DNA of 64,000 nucleotides, from assembly GCA_030789695.1 (NCBI GenBank), contig CM061142.1, forward strand, positions 566,051,281 to 566,115,280, written 5' to 3'. The notes under the pieces were generated by a model. That model did not search any database. It had not been told where the DNA came from and saw only the letters and a list, made by a program, of their open reading frames with translations. This document shows, piece after piece, positions 33,754 through 42,836 of the stretch (position 1 is the stretch's first letter; every line of letters begins with the position of its first letter). The position numbers were made by a program, and so were the translations under genes. The stretch comes from Scilla litardierei (Eukaryota; Streptophyta; Magnoliopsida; Asparagales; Asparagaceae).

Positions 33754-34337
33754 CATACGGGTTCGCCCCGGAGAAACTATGAACGAGTCGTTGTCTTTTT
33801 CACGGATGGGTATCCTACCATTACGGATATGGTAGGAACGCTTCGTGACGGAGAGAACGCAGCGGTTGTTCTTTTCACGTTAGGGTCTTCTGTCATTACG
33901 GATATGGCAGGGACTCTCCGTGACGGGAAGAACCGACCGTTCATATCGTCAAACTCGCTCTCTTCATGGATGCTGAGTCTCCATTCATAGGGAATGGGCG
34001 CTCTCTTCATGTGGAGCGCGTAGTTTACGAATTTTTGAAGTGGGTTCATTTTTTGGCACACGGCCATTGGAGGACAACTACTTCCTCGACGAACGGGTGC
34101 TTCATCGGAGAAGAAGATGGTGGTTATTCCCATCGGGGAAGATGAATTTTTTTTTTGTGCATGTGCACCATGACCAAATGGGTTATGAAGGCCATGCACC
34201 CCCCTCCCCATGCGGAGGGGGTTGGCTATGGCCAATAACCACCGCGGCAACCCCCTCCGGCGGGGGTGTGCGGCCTCCCATGAAAGGGGAAACCGGCCAT
34301 GGCCAAATGGACATGACCGGTCAAGGCAAAAAAATGC

Positions 34338-34935
34338 CATGGCCGGGCCATGGCCGGCCGGCTCTGGCCGGCCACGGCCAGGGGCAGAAGGCCCTGGCCG
34401 CGGCCAGGCCAGGGCCTGGCCTCCCTGGCCGCGGCCAGGGCAGGGGCCCTGGCCCCGGCCAGGGCCTGGCCGAGGCCAGGGCAGGAGCCCTGGCCCCGGC
34501 CAGGGCCCGGCCGCCCTGGCAGAGGCCAGGGCAGCGCCCTGGCCTCAGGCCAGGGCCCGGCCGCCCTGGCCGAGGCCAGGGCAGAGGCCCTGGCCCCGGC
34601 CAGGGCCTGGCTGCCCTGGCAGAGGCCAGGGCCGCCCTGGCCGAGGCCAGGGCAGAGGCCCTGGCCTCGGCCAGGGCCTGGCCGCCCTGGCAGAGGCCAG
34701 GGCAGTGCCCTGGCCTCAGGCCAGGGCCTGGCCGCCCTGGCCGAGGCCAGGGCAGGGGCCCTGGCCCCGGCCAGGGGCCTCTGGCCGAGGCCAGGCCAGG
34801 CAGAAGGCCTGGCCGGCCTCTGGCCGAGGCCAGGCCAGGCAGAGGCCTGGCCGGCCTCTGGCCTAGGCCAGGCCAGTGGCCAGGCCGGCCCTGGCAGTGG
34901 CCAGTGCTGCCGCAGGCCGTCCTTGGCCGGTTGTC
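34338..34935. repeat. GC-rich GGCCAGGGC / GCCCTGGCC inverted-repeat block (600 bp)
   Basis: Almost only G and C, built from alternating direct and inverted copies of a 9-10 base word, with spacers such as AGAGG, CCTCGG or CCCC. Open frames of 200-300 codons run through it in several frames on both strands, which shows low A/T content rather than coding. The equivalent block in Copia-1 is less than half as long, so copy number is unstable. Confidence 0.93.
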
Positions 34936-35300
34936 GGAATGATCGGCACTGGCCGGGGGAAGTTTCAGACCAATTCGGCAAAGGCCTTGGTCGAACTAGC
35001 CCATACGGGGCCAAACGACAGTCGTCTGCATCAAATTTCTCTCATACGGGGGGAAACGCCTGGATCCATACGGGAGCCGGCGACGATAATTTGCAGAAAA
35101 ATCCCCAAAAAGGGGGATCCGACTTAGGCACGGCTACGGCTCATTCCCGACAAATGGTCAGGAAGTGCCGAATATTTCACTAGTATCATAAGGGTACTAA
35201 GTTGAAATATATTTTATTTGAAAAATACGTTTTCATACGTTTTGAAAAATAAGTTTTCAAAAACGCTTTTCCGCTGCAAAGTACTATAAGAGTACTAACA

Positions 35301-35673
35301 TTTGATAAAGTGAGGGAGAAATATTGAAAGTTACTCTAGATGGTGATCGAAAACGTAGTGACCTTTCCGACTCTAGAGTAACATCTTCAATATTTTTCGA
35401 AAGTAACTTATCAAATTATGAATATCATTCCAAGTGGGAGTTGATTTTAGAACTATCCATATGGGATATTCTATTATCATTTCAAGTGGGAATTATATTT
35501 GAAAAAATACGTTTTCAAACTCGTTTTTTTTCGCTGCTAGTACTATAATAGTACTATTGTTTGATAAGTGATGGGGGAATATTGAAGGTTGTTCTAGATG
35601 GTGATTGGAATCAAAGAGACCTTTTCGATTCTAGAACAACATCTTCAATATTTTTCGAAAGTAACTTATCAAA
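35301..35673 (+). promoter_or_regulatory. Two tandem covarying stem-loops in the Copia-2 leader
   Basis: Unit A spans 35301-35415 and unit B 35560-35673. In each, an outer TTTGATAA(A)GT / ACTTATCAAA helix encloses AATATTGAA / TTCAATATT and then a 10-bp helix. That inner helix is TTACTCTAGA / TCTAGAGTAA in A and TTGTTCTAGA / TCTAGAACAA in B. Two base pairs differ between units and both differ on both strands, so pairing is kept. A role in packaging, dimerisation or translation is possible. Confidence 0.8.
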
Positions 35674-35776
35674 TATAATATAATTTCAAGTGGGAGTTAT
35701 ATTTTAAGAATTTTATGCAATATGTTTTTGATTGAACCTTCGGTTTTTATGTCTTTTGCAGCATTTTAAAAGTAAA

Positions 35777-38700
35777 ATGTCTTCCGCTTCAAAGAATATC
35801 GTCGCTGAGTTAAACAAAGGTGAAAAACTCAACGGCGATAATTACAAACTTTGGTCCATCAAGATACAATACGTTCTAGAGGAGCAAGAAGTGCTCGAAA
35901 CTCTAAAGAACGTTATGATTGAACCTGAGTTGGGCACTACGGCCCAACACCGACGAGACAAGGAAGCTTTTGATGCTTGGTCTCGGAAGAACAAGATAGC
36001 GCGCATTACGTTATTAAGCAGTATGGCTGATGACATAATGCGCATCTTCCGAGAACATGACCTAGCCATGGACATATGGTCCAAGCTAGAGGAGAAGTTC
36101 GGTGGCACATCGGTGTCCAAACTTCGCGCCTTAACTATAAAGTTCGATACATATAAGAAACGTCCAGATCATTCCATGGGGAAACATCTGCGACATATGG
36201 CGAACCTTATATCAGAGTTAAAGGACGCAGGTCATGTGCTCACAGATGAGCAACAAATCCAAGCAGTCATACGTTCCCTACCAAATGGGTGGGACCAAAT
36301 GAAGATGCATCTCACTCACAATGAGAGCATCAAGACCTTCAGCGATGTTTCCAAGCACCTCGAATTAGAGGAAGAGCGGCTTGCGGCTGCCAAGCCAAGT
36401 GCAGAAGTGCACATGGTTGCTAGTTCCTCACACGGGGGAAAGAAAAGGAAAAATCGTTCGAAGTTCACTAATGAACGTAATAAGCAACCTGAGTCTACCA
36501 AGAAACCCAAACATAAGGGTGGGCACAAGAAATGGCACAAGAAGAAAGACTTGAAGAGGATCAAGTGCTTCAAGTGCAACAAGCTCGGTCACTATGCTCG
36601 TTCGTGTACGAGTGGAGGCGACGAGGTAACTTGTAAATATACTAGTTACATATGTGTTTCTAGTTCAATATTTCTTGTGGAATCTAATCCATTTTGGATA
36701 ATTGATTCAGGTGCCACCGACCACATAGCAAGGGACAGACGGTCCTTCGTGGAGTATCACCGGATACCCCAAGGAACGAAGTGGATCTATGTAGGAAACA
36801 ACACACATGTTGAAGTGAAAGGCGTTGGGACATGCAAGCTAGTCTTGGACAACGGCCGCACTCTCCTACTTCATGATGTCCTCTTCGCTCCAGATATTCG
36901 AAGGAATATAATTTCTGTGGTTGTATTAATGGGTCTTGGCTATAACTGGTTTTTTCATGATTGTAATGTGGACTTAAGTTGTAATAATACTCTTATTGGT
37001 ACTGGGTTTGTATTTAAAGGATTTATTGTAATGAGTACAATGTATGATTTCTCATGTAATGAAAATTTCCTTATTGCAAATTCTAAGACTTATGAGTCTG
37101 ATGTGAATTGTTGGCACGCAAGGCTTGGTCATATTGGACCAACGCGTATGGATAGACTCGTCAAACGTGGTCTTCTATCCAATGTTTCAAAGGTTGAAAT
37201 GTCGACCTGCGAACATTGCCTTGTGGGGAAATCTTGTCGCAAGCCGTTTGGAACCGGCACAAGGGCCGAGGTTCCATTACAGCTTATCCATTCGGACATA
37301 TGTGGTCCGATGAATGTCAAGACAAGACGCGGAAAGTCCTATTTCATCACTTTTATTGATGATTTTACCCGATTCGGACATATCTATTTGATATCCCACA
37401 AAAGTGAAGCTTTGGCTTGCTTTAAAAACTATATGAGTTTAGTGGAGAATCAATTAGATCGCAAGATTAAGGTCTTGCGAACCGATAGGGGCGGTGAATA
37501 TCAATCAATAAGTTTTAAGGAACTCTGTGATGAAAAAGGCATAGTACATCAAGTAACTATGCCTTATACTCCTCAACAAAACGGTGTTACAGAAAGGAGA
37601 AATAGGACTTTAATGGAAATGGTCCGTTCAATGATGGCGCAAGCTAACTTGCCAATCACCTTTTGGGGAGATGCATTATTGACGGCCACTTTCATTTTAA
37701 ACCGTGTACCCTCGAAATCAGTTAGCTCCACTCCTTATGAGTTGTGGAACCAAAGGTCTCCTGACTTAAACATTTTGAAACCTTGGGGTTGTGCATCCTA
37801 CGCACATATTTCCTCCCATAAGTATGGCAAACTTGGGCCAAGGGGAAGGAAATGTATCTTTATACGATACGCAGAAAACTCCAAAGGTTATGTTTTTGTT
37901 AGTCAGGAAGACAATGGTGGGCTAATTGAGTTTGAGTCGAGGGATGTCACTTTCTTGGAAAACGAGTTTCCAAGACAGGGCGAGATAAGTCAGGACTTAT
38001 CTCTATTTGAGATTTATGATCAAGAAGGATTACCTCATTCGAGTGGGAGAATTCTTGGTGAAAATAAAAATACGTTTCAACCTTCACCAATGGATTATAC
38101 GAATGACGATTATCCTATTCCATACGGGAATAATGATCCAAGTGGGAGCAATTCTAACGACATTCCAAGTGGGAGTGATATTAGAATTGATCTAAATTCA
38201 AGTCAACAAGGACTTGAAGAATCTCAAATACGACGTAGTAGTCGTACAAGGTTGGCTCCTCTAAGATTTGAGGATGAATTTCCGCAAACCTTTATGACTT
38301 TACTACAAGAAGATGACGAGCCTGCTACTTTCAAACAGGCCGTATCTTGCCCTGCTAAAGACAAATGGATGGAAGCGATGCAAGAGGAATTAGAATCCAT
38401 GAAAGTTAACCAAGTCTGGGACTTAGTTGACTTACCCAGAGGACGTAGAGCTATTGGGAACAAATGGGTTCTCAAGATCAAGCATAAGGCTGATGGCTCT
38501 ATTGACAGATATAAAGCTCGCCTTGTCGCGAAAGGTTTTACGCAACAGGAAGGGATAGACTACGAAGAGACCTTCTCACCTGTTGTTCGTTTTACCTCAA
38601 TTCGCCTGATTCTGGCAATGGTAGCTTGCTTAGACCTCGAATTACATCAAATGGATGTAAAGACTGCTTTTCTCAATGGAGAATTGGACGAGGAGATCTA

Positions 38701-39880
38701 TATGGAACAACCAACAGGGTTTGTAAAAGAAGGAAACGAACATAAGGTTTGTAAACTTCTTAAATCCATATATGGTCTTAAACAATCCTCGAGGCAGTGG
38801 TATATACGATTTCAAGAGGTTGTCTTATCAAATGGATTTTCCATGCTTGATGAAGATAACTGTGTATATATCAAGAGGAATAAGAACAAGTATGTTATTA
38901 TGTCTCTATATGTAGATGACATCTTAATAGCCGGAAATGACAAGGGCTTTGTGATGGATATCAAGGCTTGGCTTTCATCAGTTTTTGAGATGAAAGACAT
39001 GGGAGAAGCCGCATATATCCTTGGAGTTAAGATTTCAAGGAATCGTTCGAAGAAACTTCTTTCTCTTTCACAGGAGACTTATATAAAGAAGGTTCTAGAA
39101 CGTTTTAATATGCAGGACTGCAAGTCCATTGATACTCCAATAAGCAAGTGCGACAATTTATGTCTGAAATCATGTCCGAAGAACCAAAAAGAGAAGGAGA
39201 TTATGGAAAAAGTTCCATATTCCAGTGCAGTTGGTAGTCTAATGTACGCTATGATGTGTACAAGACCGGACATCTGTTTTGCCGTTGGAATGGTAAGTCG
39301 TTACCAATCCAACCCAGGGCAAGTACACTGGAAAGCGGTTAAGAGGATAATGCGGTATCTCAAAGGAACTGCAGACTTTGCTTTATGCTATCAAGGAGAT
39401 GCCTTGAGGCTCGAAGGCTACACTGATGCTGATTGGGCGGGTGATCTCGATGAACGACGATCGACCTCAGGATATGTTTTTCTACTCGGATCTGGTGCAA
39501 TATCCTGGAGTAGCAAGAAACAATCCTGCATCGCACTTTCAACCATGGAAGCCGAGTTTGTAGCATTTAGCATGGCAGTTCAAGAGGCTGTTTGGCTTAG
39601 GAAGTTCTTAGACAGGCTAATTAATGCAAGTGACTCAGGTGCTGTACCTATACACAGCGACAGTCAAGCATCTATAGCCTATGTCAAAGATCCGAAATTC
39701 CATTGTAAGACCAAACACATAGATATCCGCTACAAATTTGCAAAAGACTATGATAAGACCAAGAAGGTAGACATAAGGTACATATCTACGCATGAGATGA
39801 TAGCGGATCCGCTTACAAAGGCGATCCCCAGAGATGTGTTTTACAAACACTTATCATCTCAAGGATTGCGTAAGAGCTGA
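35777..39880 (+). CDS. Copia-2 gag-pol polyprotein, intact (1367 aa)
   Basis: I start at ATG 35777 (AAAATGTCTTCC), the position kept in Copia-1; the frame is open upstream but has no earlier ATG. Gag occupies about residues 1-260, with the zinc knuckle CFKCNKLGHYARSC at about 264-277. Protease has DSGA at 310-313. Integrase has HHCC from His447 and the DDE triad at Asp507, Asp570 and Glu606, with the standard 35-residue spacing between the last two. RT has YVDD at 1045-1048. RNase H follows from about 1215 to the end. The polyprotein would be cut by its own protease in cytoplasmic particles; RT makes the cDNA and integrase inserts it. The order protease-integrase-RT-RNase H is diagnostic of Ty1/copia. 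I do not assign a clade. Confidence 0.97.
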   Translation: MSSASKNIVAELNKGEKLNGDNYKLWSIKIQYVLEEQEVLETLKNVMIEPELGTTAQHRRDKEAFDAWSRKNKIARITLLSSMADDIMRIFREHDLAMDIWSKLEEKFGGTSVSKLRALTIKFDTYKKRPDHSMGKHLRHMANLISELKDAGHVLTDEQQIQAVIRSLPNGWDQMKMHLTHNESIKTFSDVSKHLELEEERLAAAKPSAEVHMVASSSHGGKKRKNRSKFTNERNKQPESTKKPKHKGGHKKWHKKKDLKRIKCFKCNKLGHYARSCTSGGDEVTCKYTSYICVSSSIFLVESNPFWIIDSGATDHIARDRRSFVEYHRIPQGTKWIYVGNNTHVEVKGVGTCKLVLDNGRTLLLHDVLFAPDIRRNIISVVVLMGLGYNWFFHDCNVDLSCNNTLIGTGFVFKGFIVMSTMYDFSCNENFLIANSKTYESDVNCWHARLGHIGPTRMDRLVKRGLLSNVSKVEMSTCEHCLVGKSCRKPFGTGTRAEVPLQLIHSDICGPMNVKTRRGKSYFITFIDDFTRFGHIYLISHKSEALACFKNYMSLVENQLDRKIKVLRTDRGGEYQSISFKELCDEKGIVHQVTMPYTPQQNGVTERRNRTLMEMVRSMMAQANLPITFWGDALLTATFILNRVPSKSVSSTPYELWNQRSPDLNILKPWGCASYAHISSHKYGKLGPRGRKCIFIRYAENSKGYVFVSQEDNGGLIEFESRDVTFLENEFPRQGEISQDLSLFEIYDQEGLPHSSGRILGENKNTFQPSPMDYTNDDYPIPYGNNDPSGSNSNDIPSGSDIRIDLNSSQQGLEESQIRRSSRTRLAPLRFEDEFPQTFMTLLQEDDEPATFKQAVSCPAKDKWMEAMQEELESMKVNQVWDLVDLPRGRRAIGNKWVLKIKHKADGSIDRYKARLVAKGFTQQEGIDYEETFSPVVRFTSIRLILAMVACLDLELHQMDVKTAFLNGELDEEIYMEQPTGFVKEGNEHKVCKLLKSIYGLKQSSRQWYIRFQEVVLSNGFSMLDEDNCVYIKRNKNKYVIMSLYVDDILIAGNDKGFVMDIKAWLSSVFEMKDMGEAAYILGVKISRNRSKKLLSLSQETYIKKVLERFNMQDCKSIDTPISKCDNLCLKSCPKNQKEKEIMEKVPYSSAVGSLMYAMMCTRPDICFAVGMVSRYQSNPGQVHWKAVKRIMRYLKGTADFALCYQGDALRLEGYTDADWAGDLDERRSTSGYVFLLGSGAISWSSKKQSCIALSTMEAEFVAFSMAVQEAVWLRKFLDRLINASDSGAVPIHSDSQASIAYVKDPKFHCKTKHIDIRYKFAKDYDKTKKVDIRYISTHEMIADPLTKAIPRDVFYKHLSSQGLRKS

Positions 39881-40930
39881 GTTGTACCAATGTAAATTCC
39901 CATGTCTGTAAATGATCAAAATTAATTAAAGAATAAGTTCTTTTTCAAACATTGCATATGAATTTCTTAAGAAATGTTTGTTTACATTTTTGAAATCTCA
40001 GCTGAATTGTGTGTATGTCGGACAGATTAAGGTTGGCTCTCTCACATGAGCAACCGCCTTATCTTATCAGATGGATAAGATAGAGATGAGACTAGTTTAA
40101 AGTCAAAATCATTAGACGAATGATTTAGAGTCATGACTTAAACAAGATAGTCGAATGAAAGATCTGCATCATATGGATGCTTACAAAAGATCTGAGATCT
40201 GTATCACAAGGATATTTGAAAGATATCTCATATGATTTTTTCCTATCTGTCTTATGCAGGATGAGAGTCCGTGAATATTTCATGAGTAGTAAGGGGACTC
40301 AAAAAAAAGATAGGCACTGTGGTGTCTGATCTTTTCATCCGTACAACATCATTAAGACATACTCTCCCTGGGAAAGGAGTGATGTTGTAATACGTGTTCA
40401 TACCACGTATGCATTTCGACCACTGAGTTAGTAGCAATAGTGTTTGCTATTATGTGAGACTCAAAGGCCATACGGGTCTTAACTCTTACCCTCAAGGACT
40501 CCAATTGGTTCCTTTAGATTTGACGAAATGATCGCTATCTTAGCGTGTTACTTATGAGCTATGATAATTCGGCTCGGCGGGGCACGTTAGAAAAGCGAGT
40601 CTAGTCAAGATCAGAAGGTTCGCAAGAAGAGGAAGATTGATTTCATATTCGCATTTGGACTTTAATGATTCAAAGCTGGCCAGCCAATTGTAATCCAGAT
40701 GGGATTCAATTGTTGAATATAAAGTATAAGAAATGTGAAGAAATAATCTAGGGTAAAGCATGCGTTGAACTACTCAACTTTGCACCTTCGAGGTCGTTGT
40801 GTATCTCTAACAAGTGCACAACAACAGACTCTACGCGCATGACGGTCGCACGGTCTATTTCTCGGTATGATAGATGAAAGAACTAAGGGAAAGACGTTCT
40901 CTTACAATCCCCTCAAGTGTGAGTGGGAGA
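39881..40930 (+). other. Copia-2 3' untranslated interior and polypurine tract
   Basis: About 1 kb without coding, collinear with 15666-16678 of Copia-1. It ends GAGTGGGAGA directly before the 3' LTR, the polypurine tract. Confidence 0.85.
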
Positions 40931-41537
40931 TGTTGGATATGGAAGACGTTTGTACACCCTTGTGGGGGATGTACGAGGGAATACGGACCTCGAACGTCGC
41001 GTACACGAAGTCGTGTACAAAGGGAATCTGTTCCCTTGCGGAGAGGATCTCTGGATGAGTGGGAAAGTCGCATTATATATGCATAAGTGCATGCGACATA
41101 TGGCTAATAAAGGGGGAATATCTTAAGCTTATGTTGTACCATGCATATGGTACAACTTAAGCTTATAATGTGCCATGTATCATGGTACACCTTAATTAAG
41201 TTGTTCCAAAGGAACAACTTACCCTAAAATAACTACCTTGGGGGCTATAAATAAGACCCAAGGGTAAGCCATTTCTTACACCATTTGCATGAAATTCATG
41301 CATGCATCTTCATCCTAGCGAAGCTCTGCAGAAATCCTTTCTCTCCCTCTTATCCAAGTTCTTAATCTAAAGTAGAGATTTAGATTGTGGATTAGTAGCC
41401 TTACTCCGTTCGTGAGAAGACTCGATCCGTCGTGGCGAATCCGAAGGCGAAGTTCGTAGACTACCGTGCCGCATACGCAAGCGTAAGTCTAAACTTCATG
41501 TTATCGATCCTAACTCTGTTTTGGACAGGATCCTACA
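40931..41537 (+). repeat. 3' LTR of Copia-2 (607 bp)
   Basis: By eye it is identical to 33134-33740 throughout. It is followed by the ACAAG target duplication at 41538-41542. Confidence 0.98.
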
Positions 41538-41542
41538 ACAAG

Positions 41543-41720
41543 CCCATCCGCAAGGGCAAACGGGCGCGGCCTGCTGATTGCAGCGGGCGTACGCCCACTA
41601 CACAGCGGGCGCGGCCCGCTGCAGCAGCAGGCCAGCGCCCGCTGCTTGCAGCGGGCACGGCCTGCCCTTGCTCACTTTGGGCGGGTGCGCCTGCTAAGCT
41701 TAGCGGGCGCACCCGCAACT
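41543..41720. repeat. GC-rich AGCGGGCGC words in the solo LTR
   Basis: GCAGCGGGC and its inverse GCCCGCTGC alternate several times, as do GCGCACCCGC-type words. The layout resembles, in another sequence, the GC block in the copia leaders. Confidence 0.75.
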
Positions 41721-42041
41721 TAATTTATTTTAGGATTTTTGAAACCCCAAATGACGGCTACGAAAATTGATTATTTGCCCAACTTTGGGCAATTGTTTGA
41801 GGGGTTAACCGAAGTCGAAATTCGTCGCTGTCGGTTCCAACGCGTTCACCATTCGAAGCCCTTCGGATTGATAGCTTGTTTGGTGTCTAATGTTTAATGA
41901 GCGAAGAGAATTAATTAGTTAAAGTTTGATTTTATGAAAAGCTCACTAAACTACAAATTAAGCTAAATTAGCTTAATTGAATTTTCTCCAAATTAGCAAT
42001 AGTCCCACATTGCTCACAACGAGAAAAGGAGTGCCGACTCC

Positions 42042-42053
42042 TTATATAAATAG
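42042..42053 (+). promoter_or_regulatory. TATA box of the solo LTR
   Basis: A TATATAAATAGGG sequence lies about 100 bases before a long CT microsatellite. It is the only good core promoter in this LTR. Confidence 0.55.
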
Positions 42054-42143
42054 GGATGCACTCCCTTTGTTGAAAGATGCACCAAGTCCTCGATCGAGTA
42101 GCTCCAGAATTTTAGAGCAAGCTCGATCGGCGACTAAACTAAT

Positions 42144-42162
42144 CTCGCTCGCTCTCGCTCTC

Positions 42163-42225
<63 letters not shown>
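42144..42225. repeat. (CT)n microsatellite
   Basis: About 80 bases of CT repeat with a few CTCGCT interruptions, within the expected 5' untranslated part of the solo LTR transcript. Confidence 0.97.
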
Positions 42226-42228
<3 letters not shown>

Positions 42229-42836
42229 TCTCCGGAGTAGTCCTAGCAAGACTACGAAGGGGGTTTGGATTCGGATCCAGACGTTTAAGACGCGGGTCTA
42301 TTCAAGTGAAACTTTCTACCGCGTGTGATCGGCTTGGAGGTGAAAGTCGGCTCGGTCGGATCGGTTCGAGGGTGCGAGGCGGCTCAGGCAGATCGAGTCA
42401 TGGTGGCTCGGCTACAAGGAGCAGCAGAAGACGGTGCGGTACATCTTGCCTGCTCCAGGGCCAAGATTTCAGGTATGTGTTTAAGCCATTTTAGTGTAGA
42501 TTTAATTTTGTCGCTGTAGAATTGATCCCTCTTGGGGTGGTCAGATCCACCCCAAGTTGGCATAGATCGACCTAGGTTCTGGCTCCCTCAGAGCCTAGCT
42601 AAATTGTTTAGCTAGCCTAAAAGTTTTGTTTTTGTTTTTCCGCTGCGATTTTATGCCCATGTGGCCCGTCCGACTTAGGACGGACACAAATCCGAGCTCT
42701 GAGGGTCTGCCAAAACCCAACAGACACGTGTTCCATCATGCGGTTGTTGCCTCGTAAATATATGACCGATCCAGCGATGAAGTGCGAAAGTACCGTCTTC
42801 ATTCTCTCGATTCAGATTTTCCTTCACTCGAAAGCA

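Larger units (their letters stand above)
33754..35776 (+). other. Copia-2 leader: 2 kb, non-coding and highly structured
   Basis: Between the primer site and gag there is no recognisable protein. It holds, in order, a partial duplication (TTACGGATATGG at about 33819 and 33896), the GC-rich inverted-repeat block, two tandem stem-loop units, three AAGTGGGA-type purine words and an acceptor-like TCTTTTGCAG ending at 35761. Many upstream ATGs make normal scanning to the gag ATG unlikely unless the leader is spliced or bypassed. Confidence 0.75.
33134..41537 (+). mobile_element. Copia-2: intact, very young Ty1/copia element (8.4 kb)
   Basis: The two 607-bp LTRs read as identical, the target duplication ACAAG is perfect (33129-33133, 41538-41542), the primer site is canonical, and gag-pol is one open frame with all catalytic residues. 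Together these say it inserted recently and may still be competent. It is inserted into the solo LTR and is the innermost layer of the nest. Its family is the same as Copia-1. Confidence 0.98.
31837..42722 (+). mobile_element. Solo LTR (about 2.5 kb net) interrupted by Copia-2
   Basis: It starts TGTAGGAGG and ends CCCAACA with a perfect 5-base duplication GACAC (31832-31836, 42723-42727). Its own sequence is 31837-33133 plus 41543-42722. No second LTR, primer site or coding region occurs, so unequal recombination between LTRs is the likely origin. A TATA box near 42044 and a CT microsatellite after it fit an LTR on the + strand. The parent family is unidentified. Confidence 0.78.

Noticed and set aside
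33635..33835. Frame in the Copia-2 LTR beginning at a GTG (and its copy at 41432)
   Set aside because: No ATG, lies in the LTR, no domain.
34040..35183. Overlapping open frames of 200-300 codons in several frames on both strands of the Copia-2 leader, and the similar set at 10725-11395
   Set aside because: They are G/C-repeat translations rich in Pro, Gly, Ala and Arg, open in several frames at once. No domain, and the length follows repeat number.
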